From assembly GCF_937872355.1 (NCBI RefSeq), contig NZ_CALMSV010000033.1:1-50492 (forward strand): DNA of 50,492 nucleotides. Direction: 5' to 3'. Every line of letters begins with the position of its first letter. The first letter of the stretch is position 1. The position numbers and the translations under genes were made by a program. Of this stretch, positions 43,014 to 50,492 are shown one piece after another. This DNA is from an uncultured Sphingorhabdus sp. (GTDB lineage Bacteria; Pseudomonadota; Alphaproteobacteria; Sphingomonadales; Sphingomonadaceae). The notes under the pieces were generated by a model. The model made no database searches. It worked only from the letters and a program-made list of their open reading frames with translations, and was not told the origin of the DNA.

Positions 43014-44489
43014 ATGGACTCCCCGATTCCCGATGACGAAGGCAATGCGCGGCTGTTAGCCGAGGCCAAGGCTGGCAGCAATGCCCCCGCCCTGTCGGTT
43101 TCCGAAATTTCGAATGCATTGAAGCGCACGGTTGAGGATCGTTTTGGCCATGTGCGTGTGCGCGGTGAGCTTTCCGGATTCAAGCGGGCGGCATCGGGGC
43201 ATCTCTATTTCAGTCTCAAAGATGCTGATGCCAAGCTCGACGGGGTTATGTGGAAGGGTAATGCCGGGCGGCTGCCCTTTGCACCCGAAGACGGGCTGGA
43301 AGTGATCGCGACCGGAAAACTCACCACTTATGCCGGTCGTTCGAGCTACCAGATTGTTGCCGATCGTTTGGAACTGGCGGGCGAAGGCGCGCTGCTGTTT
43401 CTGTTTGAAAAGATGAAAGAGGGGGTGGCCGCCGGAGGGCTGGTCGATGGCGCGCGCCAAACGCCGGCCCCCCACTTGCCACGGACGATTGGTATCGTAA
43501 CTTCGCCTACTGGCGCAGTAATCCGCGATATGATGCATCGGCTTGAGGACCGCTTTCCCAGCCATGTGGTGCTTTGGCCGGTGATGGTGCAAGGCGATGG
43601 CTCAGCAGCACAAATAGCCGCAGCCATTCGGGGCTTTTCTGCGCTGCCGGAAGATGGCCCGGTGGCGCGTCCGGATTTGCTGATTGTCGCGCGTGGCGGC
43701 GGATCGATCGAGGATCTGTGGGCCTTCAACGAGGAAGCGGTGGTTCGCGCAGTTGCTGAATCGTCCATCCCGGTTATTTCGGCGGTGGGGCACGAGACGG
43801 ATACGACATTGTGCGATTATGCCGCCGATTTGCGTGCTCCTACACCCACGGCTGCCGCCGAAATGGCCGTGCCTGTGCGGCTCGATCTTGCGCAGCAGCT
43901 TACGCAAAGCGGGATGCGGCTAACCGGCGGGCTTCGCAGTTTTGTCGACCGGGCGCGCGAACGGCTGACGACGCATATCAGGCTGTTGCAAAAGACAGTC
44001 GACATCATCGGAGTGCGTCAGCAGAATGCCGACGATCTGGCAGATCGGCTGCGTCGGGGGCTGGAAAAGCGGGCAGACCTTGCACGGGTTGCATTTGCAG
44101 GGGTCAGCGGTCGGTTGTCGCCTGCCATGTTGCGGCGCCGTGTGGCAATGTCGGAAGAGCGGTTACAGTCGCTTCGGTTGCCGATGGCGCTGATCAAACG
44201 TCAGTTGGAGGAACGCAATTCAAGGCTGATGGGGCTCGATCGGCTGCTCAACTCGCTCCATCCAGAATCGCCGCTGGCCCGTGGTTTTGCGCGGGTAACA
44301 ACTGCTGATGGCAAGTCGACCATCGTCAGCAGCAAACAGGCTGTGGCGGCCGGTGTTGTGCGCCTCAATTTTAGCGATGGCGGTGTCGATGCATTGGTGC
44401 AGGGTGGAAAAGCGCCAACGCAAAAGGCGAAACTTTCTTCGGGTAGCGGGCCTTCTACAACCCAGCAGGACCTGTTTGGTGAGGGTTGA
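43014..44489 (+). CDS. xseA: Exodeoxyribonuclease VII, large subunit
   Basis: The large subunit of the XseA-XseB nuclease that degrades single-stranded DNA. 491 residues from ATG 43014. It has an N-terminal OB-fold (about 25-125: [20 protein letters not shown], then [20 protein letters not shown]), the catalytic domain with [20 protein letters not shown] and [20 protein letters not shown], and a coiled-coil C-terminus. The frame is open back to 42858, but that part is antisense to purD. The last 35 bases overlap the convergent NfrB-like gene. No xseB is nearby. Confidence 0.97.
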   Translation: MDSPIPDDEGNARLLAEAKAGSNAPALSVSEISNALKRTVEDRFGHVRVRGELSGFKRAASGHLYFSLKDADAKLDGVMWKGNAGRLPFAPEDGLEVIATGKLTTYAGRSSYQIVADRLELAGEGALLFLFEKMKEGVAAGGLVDGARQTPAPHLPRTIGIVTSPTGAVIRDMMHRLEDRFPSHVVLWPVMVQGDGSAAQIAAAIRGFSALPEDGPVARPDLLIVARGGGSIEDLWAFNEEAVVRAVAESSIPVISAVGHETDTTLCDYAADLRAPTPTAAAEMAVPVRLDLAQQLTQSGMRLTGGLRSFVDRARERLTTHIRLLQKTVDIIGVRQQNADDLADRLRRGLEKRADLARVAFAGVSGRLSPAMLRRRVAMSEERLQSLRLPMALIKRQLEERNSRLMGLDRLLNSLHPESPLARGFARVTTADGKSTIVSSKQAVAAGVVRLNFSDGGVDALVQGGKAPTQKAKLSSGSGPSTTQQDLFGEG

Positions 44490-45912
44490 TTGGGGACTGG
44501 CTCGTGCTGGAAGACGAAGCTGGAAAATGGCTGTGCGCAGTTTTGTCCCAGCGTAAGGCAGCACCCAGGATATGGCGGAGATATGCGGTCACCGCGCGCC
44601 TTGCCGCCATGATCGCGATGATATTGGCGATCAGTGTTCGCGGCACCGATACCAGCGCCTCACCTTTGCCGTGCACGCGGGCGACAAAGCACGCCCGCAC
44701 TGTTAGCCTCCAGATCAGCAGAACTGCGTTGATGGCCAAGATAATCAGCAGAAAATCACCAAAAGGTTTCGGCTTATGGTACCCCGCAAGCTGGCCAAGA
44801 ATTAAGAGGGCTGTCAGGAAAATACAGGCATAGGCAGCCGTCAGCACGATCGCTGCAAAAACGGCTTTTCGGTCACGCATGCGCATCCAGAACTCGATCA
44901 ATCCGCCCTGCCAGCCAAGCCGGTCCCACCCCGCAAGCGCAATCCCCGTCATCCAGCGCGCCTTTTGCCGAACCGCAGTACCCAGCGTGTCAGGGAAGCA
45001 GGCACGCGTGCCAACCAATTGGCCCGACGCATCCTGAATGCGGGCGAAAATCGTTCTATTGCCATCGCCCGCAACGCCCAAACCCAGTTCATAATCTTCA
45101 GTCAGCGACGATTGGTCAAAGGGCAGGCCGCCATTTTTCAGCGCGATCCGGCCGAGATGTGTCCGCGATATCGCGCATCCGACACCGGCTAGCGGGATCG
45201 CCGCCCCCACAGCTTCGCGCACGACCAGCGCCTTGCCATGGGCTTCGGCAAACTCATCACAATAATGACCGCTGATCCAGCGTGAGCCCGGAACGCGCAC
45301 GGGAATCACCGGTAGTTGCACCGCGGTCGCCCGTTCGATCAGATAGTCGTAAACTCGAAGCTCGTCGGCGTGGACCATATCTTCAGCGTCGTGGAGCACG
45401 ACCGCCTTGGCCTTGATCCCGGCGGCAAGTTCGTCACGTGTCAGGGCAATCCACAATCGGTTCAGGCAGTCCGCTTTCGAAGTCGGTCCATCTTGGTCGC
45501 ACAACACGAGGCGGGCGCTTCCATATTGTCGACAACCAGCCATTATCGCCGCTACGCCGGCGCGATCATTCGGGTAGCAACCTATATAAATGCGGTAGTG
45601 CGTGCCATTATCCAACCAGGCGTTGCGACAGCGCGCGAGCATGGTGGTGATAACGTCCGCTTCGCACCAAGTTGGGATGAAGATGGCTATCAAGCCCGCT
45701 ACTTGCGGTTCAGGCAGTTCGCTTGCGCGCATCGGCGGTGCAATTCGATAACGTGCCAGCCACCGTCCGGATCGGTGCAATAACCATAAAGCGTCGACAA
45801 TCAGGTCATCAATGGCCCCAACCAGAAACCAGATAGCGCTGAACAGCAGAAGTTCGTGCTGCCAACTCTCCAGCGTCAACCATAGTGAGGGAGCAGCCAA
45901 TGGCGATATCAT
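44455..45912 (-). CDS. NfrB-like membrane glycosyltransferase (GT2)
   Basis: A 485-residue inner-membrane glycosyltransferase. An N-terminal membrane helix (about 18-40) is followed by a family 2 catalytic domain with the metal motif HDAEDMVHADELRVYD, the acceptor motif SLTEDYELGLG and RQKARWMTGIAL, the QxxRW-type motif of processive enzymes. At least two membrane helices (about 350-410) follow. It is like E. coli NfrB, which makes an exported glycan used as a phage N4 receptor. The C-terminal c-di-GMP-binding MshEN-type domain of the longer NfrB (about 745 residues) is absent. The Ser/Pro-rich tail is read antisense to the end of xseA. Confidence 0.82.
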   Translation of the reverse strand: MISPLAAPSLWLTLESWQHELLLFSAIWFLVGAIDDLIVDALWLLHRSGRWLARYRIAPPMRASELPEPQVAGLIAIFIPTWCEADVITTMLARCRNAWLDNGTHYRIYIGCYPNDRAGVAAIMAGCRQYGSARLVLCDQDGPTSKADCLNRLWIALTRDELAAGIKAKAVVLHDAEDMVHADELRVYDYLIERATAVQLPVIPVRVPGSRWISGHYCDEFAEAHGKALVVREAVGAAIPLAGVGCAISRTHLGRIALKNGGLPFDQSSLTEDYELGLGVAGDGNRTIFARIQDASGQLVGTRACFPDTLGTAVRQKARWMTGIALAGWDRLGWQGGLIEFWMRMRDRKAVFAAIVLTAAYACIFLTALLILGQLAGYHKPKPFGDFLLIILAINAVLLIWRLTVRACFVARVHGKGEALVSVPRTLIANIIAIMAARRAVTAYLRHILGAALRWDKTAHSHFPASSSSTSQSPINPHQTGPAGL

Positions 45913-45981
45913 TGATCCCGTGGTCCAAGCTCTGCTGGATGGTCAGGCTTGACCGGTTATGCCCAGCGGGTTGCAGTCGAT

Positions 45982-46419
45982 TCAGGGTTCCACTGGGAAT
46001 CGCGCGCGGTCCAAAGCGATGCCGATCACCATGGTGAGCATCACCGGCAATGACCAGAATGCGCCAAATCCGTAATATAGCATCTGCTGGACGCCTTCAC
46101 TGAAGAAGATCGCTAGATGCGATGTTACTGAAATCAAATGGAAACCGGTGGCCCAGATAGGCCAGAAGCTTTGGCTGTGCAGGGCAAGCCAGTAAAAACC
46201 TAATAGAAGGAATAGGTCGATGGCCATGACGGGAATATGGGTTTGAGCCCAGCTTCCGAACTCGCCAGCTACTGCTGAAGCGACGCTTGCTGCCATGATC
46301 ATCGCAGCGCCTGCGCGACCCGTTTTGCCACCCGTTATTGCGGCGAAACCGCAACACAGGGCTGCAAAAACCCAGAACAGGCTGATGATCAGAGCGTCGG
46401 GGAGGGAAGTAGTTGGCAT
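45982..46419 (-). CDS. Four-helix membrane protein, copy B
   Basis: A 145-residue protein with about four membrane helices, a paralogue of the protein at 27876. The conserved block is at residues 67-98 (IDLFLLLGFYWLALHS, then FWPIWATGFHLISV), followed by His101 and later a Leu-Pro turn matching the Tyr-Pro of copy A. It stands 69 bases upstream of the NfrB-like gene. The 149-base gap on its other side, before the tethered LuxR gene, holds a strong inverted repeat. Family not recognised. Confidence 0.75.
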   Translation of the reverse strand: MPTTSLPDALIISLFWVFAALCCGFAAITGGKTGRAGAAMIMAASVASAVAGEFGSWAQTHIPVMAIDLFLLLGFYWLALHSQSFWPIWATGFHLISVTSHLAIFFSEGVQQMLYYGFGAFWSLPVMLTMVIGIALDRARFPVEP

Positions 46420-46442
46420 GTCCTGTCAAGACCATCGACCGT

Positions 46443-46486
46443 GGCAATATGCAAGTCGGGGTGGTGGCTTCGACCTGCATATTGCC
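46443..46486. promoter_or_regulatory. 44-bp inverted repeat upstream of four-helix gene B
   Basis: Perfect 11-base arms GGCAATATGCA (46443-46453) and TGCATATTGCC (46476-46486) extend through one mismatch to GTCG/CGAC, giving 16-base arms around a 12-base centre. It lies 24 bases before the start codon at 46419. It may be an operator for the adjacent tethered LuxR protein or a leader hairpin; the data do not decide. No similar repeat is seen at module A. Confidence 0.5.
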
Positions 46487-46568
46487 GACCTTTGCCGGAA
46501 AATCAGAAACGCATCCGGCAAGACGCGGCTCTGGTCCGCCGCTGGTGCCGTGTTCGAGGGTGTGTGGT

Positions 46569-47027
46569 TCAGCCGAATGTCCGGAAGAGACCGGATACCA
46601 GGATCGTCAATGCAATCACCGACGCCAAAGCCAGAACCGCGACCTGCAGGATACGCAATGTTCGCGATGTGCCATCTAAGTCATTTCTCTTCCCTCCTAC
46701 CGGGGGAAGGATCAGCAACTGCCGCAATGCTTGGCTGAAACTGCTGCCTCCCACTTCGGCAGTCAGGATGGCGTTTTGGTCGGTTTGGGCAAGCGCCTGC
46801 GGTTGCCTAGGTAATTTCTGCCCAAGCTCGATTTCGGCAAGCGCACGCGCGGCAGATCCACGATTAGGAGCGCCAAGGCTCTGCACCGCACTGGTCACAT
46901 GGTTGTCGACAGTCGAAGGCGACAGGTCGAGAAGTCGACCGATTTCCTTTGATGTGAATCCTTGCGCGACCAGCCGCAGGCAATCCTTTTGCCGATCGGT
47001 CAGTTTGTCGACGTTAAGCTGGTCCAT
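46569..47027 (-). CDS. Membrane-tethered LuxR-type DNA-binding protein, copy B
   Basis: A 152-residue protein with the same plan as the one at 28764: N-terminal LuxR/GerE helix-turn-helix (about 7-65, TSKEIGRLLDLSPSTVDNHV), a linker, and a single C-terminal membrane helix (127-148). No sensor domain is present. The ATG at 47027 with GGTGGAA upstream is preferred, because the open frame further upstream runs across the promoter region and into nhaA antisense. It is upstream of, and in the same direction as, the four-helix and NfrB-like genes, its likely targets. Confidence 0.85.
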   Translation of the reverse strand: MDQLNVDKLTDRQKDCLRLVAQGFTSKEIGRLLDLSPSTVDNHVTSAVQSLGAPNRGSAARALAEIELGQKLPRQPQALAQTDQNAILTAEVGGSSFSQALRQLLILPPVGGKRNDLDGTSRTLRILQVAVLALASVIALTILVSGLFRTFG

Positions 47028-47148
47028 CGAATTCCACCCATCCGGCAATCGCCTGTTCTTGGCAATTACTTGAACCAACAGGCAGAAAGCAACTACTTTG
47101 CCGTAAAACGTTGCCCTTTTGCTGAAAGGGGCGCTATTGGTTTGCCCT

Positions 47149-48360
47149 ATGATGGAAAAAGCCCAGTCAGCAGCGGCTAAGCCTGTTTCGGCGCTTCGCG
47201 ATTTTCTCGACAGCGAGGCTGCAGGAGGGATCATCCTGATGGGCGTTGCCGCGCTCGCCATGTTGGTTGCCAACTCGCCGCTTGCCGAGAGCTATTTCCA
47301 TTTCATCCATGCGGTAACCGGGCCCGAACTGACACCGAAACTCGGCCCGATGACGGTGCATCTGTGGATCAACGATGGCCTGATGGCGATCTTCTTTCTG
47401 CTCGTCGGTTTGGAAATCAAACGCGAATTTGTCGACGGGCATCTGGCCAGCTGGAACGACCGGTTGCTACCCATGATTGCAGCTGCAGCCGGAATGGCGC
47501 TACCAGCGGCTGTCTATCTTTTCATCGCTAGCGGTGATCCGGCGCTGGTCCGTGGCTGGGCGATCCCTGCGGCAACCGATATCGCTTTTGCCATCGGCGT
47601 GCTCGCCTTGTTGGGCAGCCGTGCCCCGGCATCGCTTAAATTGTTCCTGACCACCGTTGCCATCGTCGATGACATGGGGGCAGTCGCAATCATTGCCCTG
47701 TTCTACACGGCCAGCCTCAACATGATGGCATTGGGTGCCGCTGCCGCTATCTGGCTGGCGATGTTGGCTATGGGGCGTTTCGGCGTGGCGCGTCTGTGGC
47801 CTTATCTGATCCTTGCCGCTTTGCTCTGGTATGCGACCCTGCTTTCTGGGGTGCATGCAACGATCGCAGGGGTTCTAGCGGCATTTGCAATTCCCTTGCG
47901 TCGAACAAAAGCTGCTCCCGATGCTGAAGATTCATTGCTTCACCAACTGGAACATGCGCTGGCAAAACCCGTGGCCTTCGTCATCGTACCGCTGTTCGGC
48001 TTTGCGAATGCCGGGGTCTCGCTCGAAGGGGTGGGCTTGGATGCACTGCTCGCACCGCTGCCGCTTGGCATCGCGCTGGGCCTCTTCATCGGCAAGCAGG
48101 TCGGAATTTTTGGCAGCGTTTGGGCTTGCGTCAAGCTCGGGCTGGCTGCACGCCCACGCGATGCCAGCTGGTTGCAGGTCTATGGCGTGGCATTGCTGTG
48201 CGGGATCGGATTTACGATGAGTCTTTTCATCGGAGGATTAGCTTTCACCGATGCTACCCAGGGCGATGCCGTGAAAATTGGCGTGCTGATGGGTTCCATA
48301 CTTTCCGCACTCAGCGGATATTTCCTGCTTCGCTTTGGTAGCAAGGCGAAAAAGGCCTGA
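47149..48360 (+). CDS. nhaA: Na+/H+ antiporter NhaA
   Basis: Inner-membrane electrogenic sodium-proton antiporter for pH and salt control, 403 residues and about twelve helices. The family marks are FLDSEAAGGIILMG at the start, VGLEIKREFVDG, WAIPAATDIAFAIGVLALLG, and the ion-binding aspartate pair in VAIVDDMGAVAIIALFY. Start is ATG 47149 or 47152; no strong ribosome-binding site is seen. It is divergent from the tethered LuxR gene B. Confidence 0.97.
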   Translation: MMEKAQSAAAKPVSALRDFLDSEAAGGIILMGVAALAMLVANSPLAESYFHFIHAVTGPELTPKLGPMTVHLWINDGLMAIFFLLVGLEIKREFVDGHLASWNDRLLPMIAAAAGMALPAAVYLFIASGDPALVRGWAIPAATDIAFAIGVLALLGSRAPASLKLFLTTVAIVDDMGAVAIIALFYTASLNMMALGAAAAIWLAMLAMGRFGVARLWPYLILAALLWYATLLSGVHATIAGVLAAFAIPLRRTKAAPDAEDSLLHQLEHALAKPVAFVIVPLFGFANAGVSLEGVGLDALLAPLPLGIALGLFIGKQVGIFGSVWACVKLGLAARPRDASWLQVYGVALLCGIGFTMSLFIGGLAFTDATQGDAVKIGVLMGSILSALSGYFLLRFGSKAKKA

Positions 48361-48370
48361 TTTGCGAATC

Positions 48371-48395
48371 AAAAAAGGGACGCAAATCGCGTCCC
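48371..48395 (-). terminator. Rho-independent terminator of rpmG
   Basis: On the minus strand a stem GGGACGC/GCGTCCC (48377-48395) with a five-base loop is followed by six T (complement of the A run at 48371-48376). It lies beyond the rpmG stop and just after the nhaA stop. A second GC-rich hairpin (CGCGACC/GGTCGCG, 48421-48439) lies between it and rpmG. Confidence 0.85.
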
Positions 48396-48447
48396 TCATT
48401 CGATTGCCAGACAGCTCCGGCGCGACCGATCGGGTCGCGGCCCAGGC

Positions 48448-48615
48448 TTACTTGATCTTGGCTTCCTTGAACTCGACGTGCTTGCGCGCGACGGGATCAT
48501 ATTTGCGGAAAGACATCTTTTCCGTCTGATTCCGGGGGTTTTTCTTCGTTACATAGAAGAAGCCGGTGTCAGCGCTGCTGACGAGACGGATTTTGATGGT
48601 GGCTGGCTTCGCCAT
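48448..48615 (-). CDS. rpmG: Ribosomal protein L33
   Basis: A 55-residue large-subunit protein, [20 protein letters not shown] to the end [10 protein letters not shown], matching L33. The zinc-binding cysteines are absent (C- form), as for L36 at 20566. It is convergent with nhaA and has its own terminator. Confidence 0.97.
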   Translation of the reverse strand: MAKPATIKIRLVSSADTGFFYVTKKNPRNQTEKMSFRKYDPVARKHVEFKEAKIK

Positions 48616-48795
48616 GGCCTGTTCCTTCGGTTCGAATCGCTAAAATGAAAACGGACGGCGCGATGCCGCCCGAAACTGGCGCGCTACTGCGCTGGACCGG
48701 GTCAAAAGTCAACCCCGCATATGAATCTGTCACCCTTAACCAATCGGTAACCATAAAGGCGCAAAGCAGGGTCAGGGCAATCGGGGGCAACCGGC

Positions 48796-49128
48796 ATGCA
48801 ATATGATCATGATCAACTCATGTTGATTCGGGCGGAACTGGGCGAACTGGTCGAGGCTTTGCGCATGACCGCCTATGATGCCAATCCTTTGCAATTCCTG
48901 ATGCGGCTGGAGAATATTCGCGAAACCTCGGCGCGCCACGGCCTGACCGCGATTTCCGAAATTGCTGCCACCTTTGAAGCGGCGCTGCAACGTTTCGGCG
49001 CGCACGGCAGCCATGCGGTAAGCGACAGCTTCCTTGGCATTATATCTGACGCAATCGGTGTCGCGCATCTGCACCCGGCGGCATCCGAAGCTTTGCTCGC
49101 CTCGGTCGCGATCCGTCTTGGTGGCTGA
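48796..49128 (+). CDS. Small helical protein of unknown function
   Basis: A 110-residue, mostly helical soluble protein (MQYDHDQLMLIRAELGELVE, later SEIAATFEAALQRFGAHGSH). It has no signal peptide, membrane helix or cysteine. The length and helical pattern loosely recall a histidine phosphotransfer domain, but no typical HxxKG site is seen, so I assign nothing. GGGGG lies ten bases upstream of the ATG. It precedes the GDT1-type gene by 31 bases and may share its transcript. Confidence 0.65.
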   Translation: MQYDHDQLMLIRAELGELVEALRMTAYDANPLQFLMRLENIRETSARHGLTAISEIAATFEAALQRFGAHGSHAVSDSFLGIISDAIGVAHLHPAASEALLASVAIRLGG

Positions 49129-49159
49129 CACGCGCAAAGCGTTCGACTAGGCAGCTCCG

Positions 49160-49726
49160 GTGGACAGCCTGATCGCATCCTTCCTGACGCTGATTCTGAC
49201 CGAAACCGGAGATCGGACCCAGTTGTTAGCCGCAGCGCTGGCCATTCGTTTTGCCAGCAACCGACCGGTTATATTGGGGCTGGCAGCTGCCAGCCTTGTA
49301 AATTGCCTGATTTCGGCTTTTGCCGGATCGTTCATAGACCAATGGGTGAGTCAGGATCCGGTGCGGCTGTTCAACGGGCTCGCTTATGTGCTGGCTGGCG
49401 TGGCAATGCTCGCTTGGCGCAGGCCGGTCGATCTGCTCGAGGGTTGGAAGACCGGTCCGTTCCTGACGGCATTTCTGGGCATCTTCATCCTCCAATTTGG
49501 CGACAAGGGGCAGTTCATCATCGGTGCCAATGCAGCGCGCGCCGACCATTGGCTATTCCCCGCGATTGGGGGCTGGCTTGGCACATTGGTCGCCGTGATC
49601 CCAGCGATCCTTCTGAAAGAGCGGCTGGCAAAGATCTTACCTGTATCGAAAATACGGATTGGCGGCGGAGTTGCCTTGTGCCTTTTGGGGCTGATTCATG
49701 CGCTAAAGGCTTGGCATATCATCTGA
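49160..49726 (+). CDS. TMEM165/GDT1 (UPF0016) family transporter
   Basis: A 188-residue, six-helix membrane protein of the GDT1 family, which in relatives moves Mn2+ or Ca2+ in exchange for protons. Both family repeats are present, with the motif ETGDRTQ (Glu15 to Thr20) and a second, QFGDKGQF near residue 115. The second lacks the usual leading glutamate (Gln instead). The start is GTG 49160. Cation specificity cannot be read from sequence. Confidence 0.88.
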   Translation: MDSLIASFLTLILTETGDRTQLLAAALAIRFASNRPVILGLAAASLVNCLISAFAGSFIDQWVSQDPVRLFNGLAYVLAGVAMLAWRRPVDLLEGWKTGPFLTAFLGIFILQFGDKGQFIIGANAARADHWLFPAIGGWLGTLVAVIPAILLKERLAKILPVSKIRIGGGVALCLLGLIHALKAWHII

Positions 49727-49787
49727 TCTCTTGCGCGACTGGCAAATTGCCGACAGTTTGGCTCTTCCAATCAGGAGTGGAGCCTCG

Positions 49788-50492
49788 ATGTCAATTTCAC
49801 CGCAGCCCTTTACCGTATCTATCGACCAAAGCGTGCTTGATGACCTGCAAGCGCGGCTGGCGCTAACCCGGTTGCCCGAAAAGGAAACCGTCGACGATTG
49901 GGATCAGGGCCTGCCGCTCGCTTATGCCCGGGAGTTGCTCGATTATTGGCGCAGCAGTTACGACTGGCGACGGTGTGAGGCGGAGCTCAACCGCTGGCCG
50001 CATTTCAAGACCGAAATCGACGGGCTCGATATCCATTTCATCCATATCAAAAGCAGCCGCGCCGATGCCCGCCCGATGATCATGACGCATGGCTGGCCGG
50101 GATCGGTGCTCGAATTTGTGAATGTCATTGAGGCGTTGACCGAGCCGTCAGATCCCAGTCAGCCTGCCTTCCATCTCGTCCTGCCCTCGCTGCCCGGTTA
50201 CGGCTTTTCGGGACGGCCCGACAGGGCGGGCTGGTCGGTCGAAAAGATTGCCGAAAGCTGGGACGTGCTCATGCGCGGGCTCGGCTATGACCGCTATTTT
50301 GCGCAGGGTGGCGATTGGGGGGCGATGGTAACCTCGGCCATCGGTGCGCAGAACAAAGGCGCTTGCGCCGCGATACATGTCAACATGGCGGTCGCGACAC
50401 CTCCCCCTGAAGTGCTTTCGGAGCCGACACCGTTTGAGGCCCAATCGCCGATGCGGGCAGGCTGGTATCAGGAAAAGGACAGCGGCTATTCG
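49788..50492 (+). CDS. Epoxide hydrolase family protein (5' part)
   Basis: An alpha/beta hydrolase with the N-terminal epoxide-hydrolase cap domain (EHN), cut by the window end after 235 codons; the full family length is about 380-400. Residues 1-90 match the cap (QARLALTRLPEKETVDDW and YDWRRCEAELNRWPHF). The oxyanion motif is THGWPGS, LPGYGFSG is standard, and the nucleophile is Asp176 in GGDWGAMV. It would open an epoxide via a covalent ester. ATG 49788 has AGGAG upstream. Confidence 0.9.
   Translation, partial: MSISPQPFTVSIDQSVLDDLQARLALTRLPEKETVDDWDQGLPLAYARELLDYWRSSYDWRRCEAELNRWPHFKTEIDGLDIHFIHIKSSRADARPMIMTHGWPGSVLEFVNVIEALTEPSDPSQPAFHLVLPSLPGYGFSGRPDRAGWSVEKIAESWDVLMRGLGYDRYFAQGGDWGAMVTSAIGAQNKGACAAIHVNMAVATPPPEVLSEPTPFEAQSPMRAGWYQEKDSGYS

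Noticed and set aside
48629..48638. GGTTCGAATC, as in the T-loop of a tRNA
   Set aside because: The sequence upstream is the rpmG gene and no cloverleaf can be drawn around it.
1..50492. Search for CRISPR arrays, integrase or transposase genes, restriction or toxin-antitoxin genes
   Set aside because: No spaced direct repeats and no protein of these families was found; the window reads as core chromosome with scattered palindromic repeats.

Overview
The window looks like the chromosome of a Sphingomonadales alphaproteobacterium (Sphingopyxis/Sphingorhabdus-like). The evidence is the protein types (large TonB-dependent receptor, BamF-like DUF3035 lipoproteins, DUF2093, the cysteine-free form of ribosomal protein L36, NfrA/NfrB-like surface-glycan proteins, many small LuxR-type DNA-binding proteins with a C-terminal membrane anchor), the moderately high GC content, and short palindromic REP-type repeats of kinds common in sphingomonads. 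No tRNA, rRNA, CRISPR array, prophage or insertion sequence was seen, and no gene-free stretch exceeds 300 bases.

Layout. 1-2.1 kb: tail of an unknown gene, then a LysR regulator divergent from a zinc alcohol dehydrogenase with a palindrome between them. 2.1-5.3 kb (+): a Zur-like regulator, dxs, and a membrane-tethered LuxR/Ig-like protein. 5.3-14.6 kb (-): one long, tightly packed run, read purE-purK-folA-dipeptidase-ribF-GDPD-like-ileS-lspA-two DUF3035 lipoproteins. In it lspA carries an apparent one-base frameshift and ileS carries an in-frame palindromic repeat pair. 14.7-20.5 kb: diguanylate cyclase, gpmA, a membrane protein divergent from an Rrf2 regulator around a perfect palindrome, an acetyltransferase, an M14 carboxypeptidase coupled to a TonB_C-like periplasmic protein, and a DUF4136 lipoprotein. 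20.5-26.8 kb (+): rpmJ, HAD hydrolase, sucC, etfB-etfA behind an ACGTTAACGT-type operator, a DUF389 membrane protein, enoyl-CoA hydratase.

26.7-29.2 kb (-): an NfrA-like outer-membrane barrel, a four-helix membrane protein, a small helical protein and a membrane-tethered LuxR protein. 29.3-43 kb: DUF2093, M23 peptidase, TonB-dependent receptor, clpB, M17 aminopeptidase, penicillin acylase, a membrane-anchored histone-H1-like/helix-hairpin-helix protein, a membrane-anchored L7/L12-C-like protein, purD. 43-47 kb: xseA, then on the minus strand an NfrB-like glycosyltransferase, a second copy of the four-helix protein and a second tethered LuxR protein. 47-50.5 kb: nhaA, rpmG, an orphan small protein, a GDT1/UPF0016 transporter and a truncated epoxide hydrolase.

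Most of the window is housekeeping. The part most likely to be an undescribed system is the pair of loci at 26.7-29.2 and 44.5-47.0 kb. Each carries a paralogous pair of a four-helix membrane protein and a membrane-tethered LuxR DNA-binding protein. One sits with an NfrA-like outer-membrane barrel, the other with an NfrB-like inner-membrane glycosyltransferase. I propose a surface-polysaccharide pathway controlled from the membrane; this is inference from sequence and neighbourhood. A second strong lead is a 16-bp inverted repeat that would bury the clpB ribosome-binding site in the mRNA.
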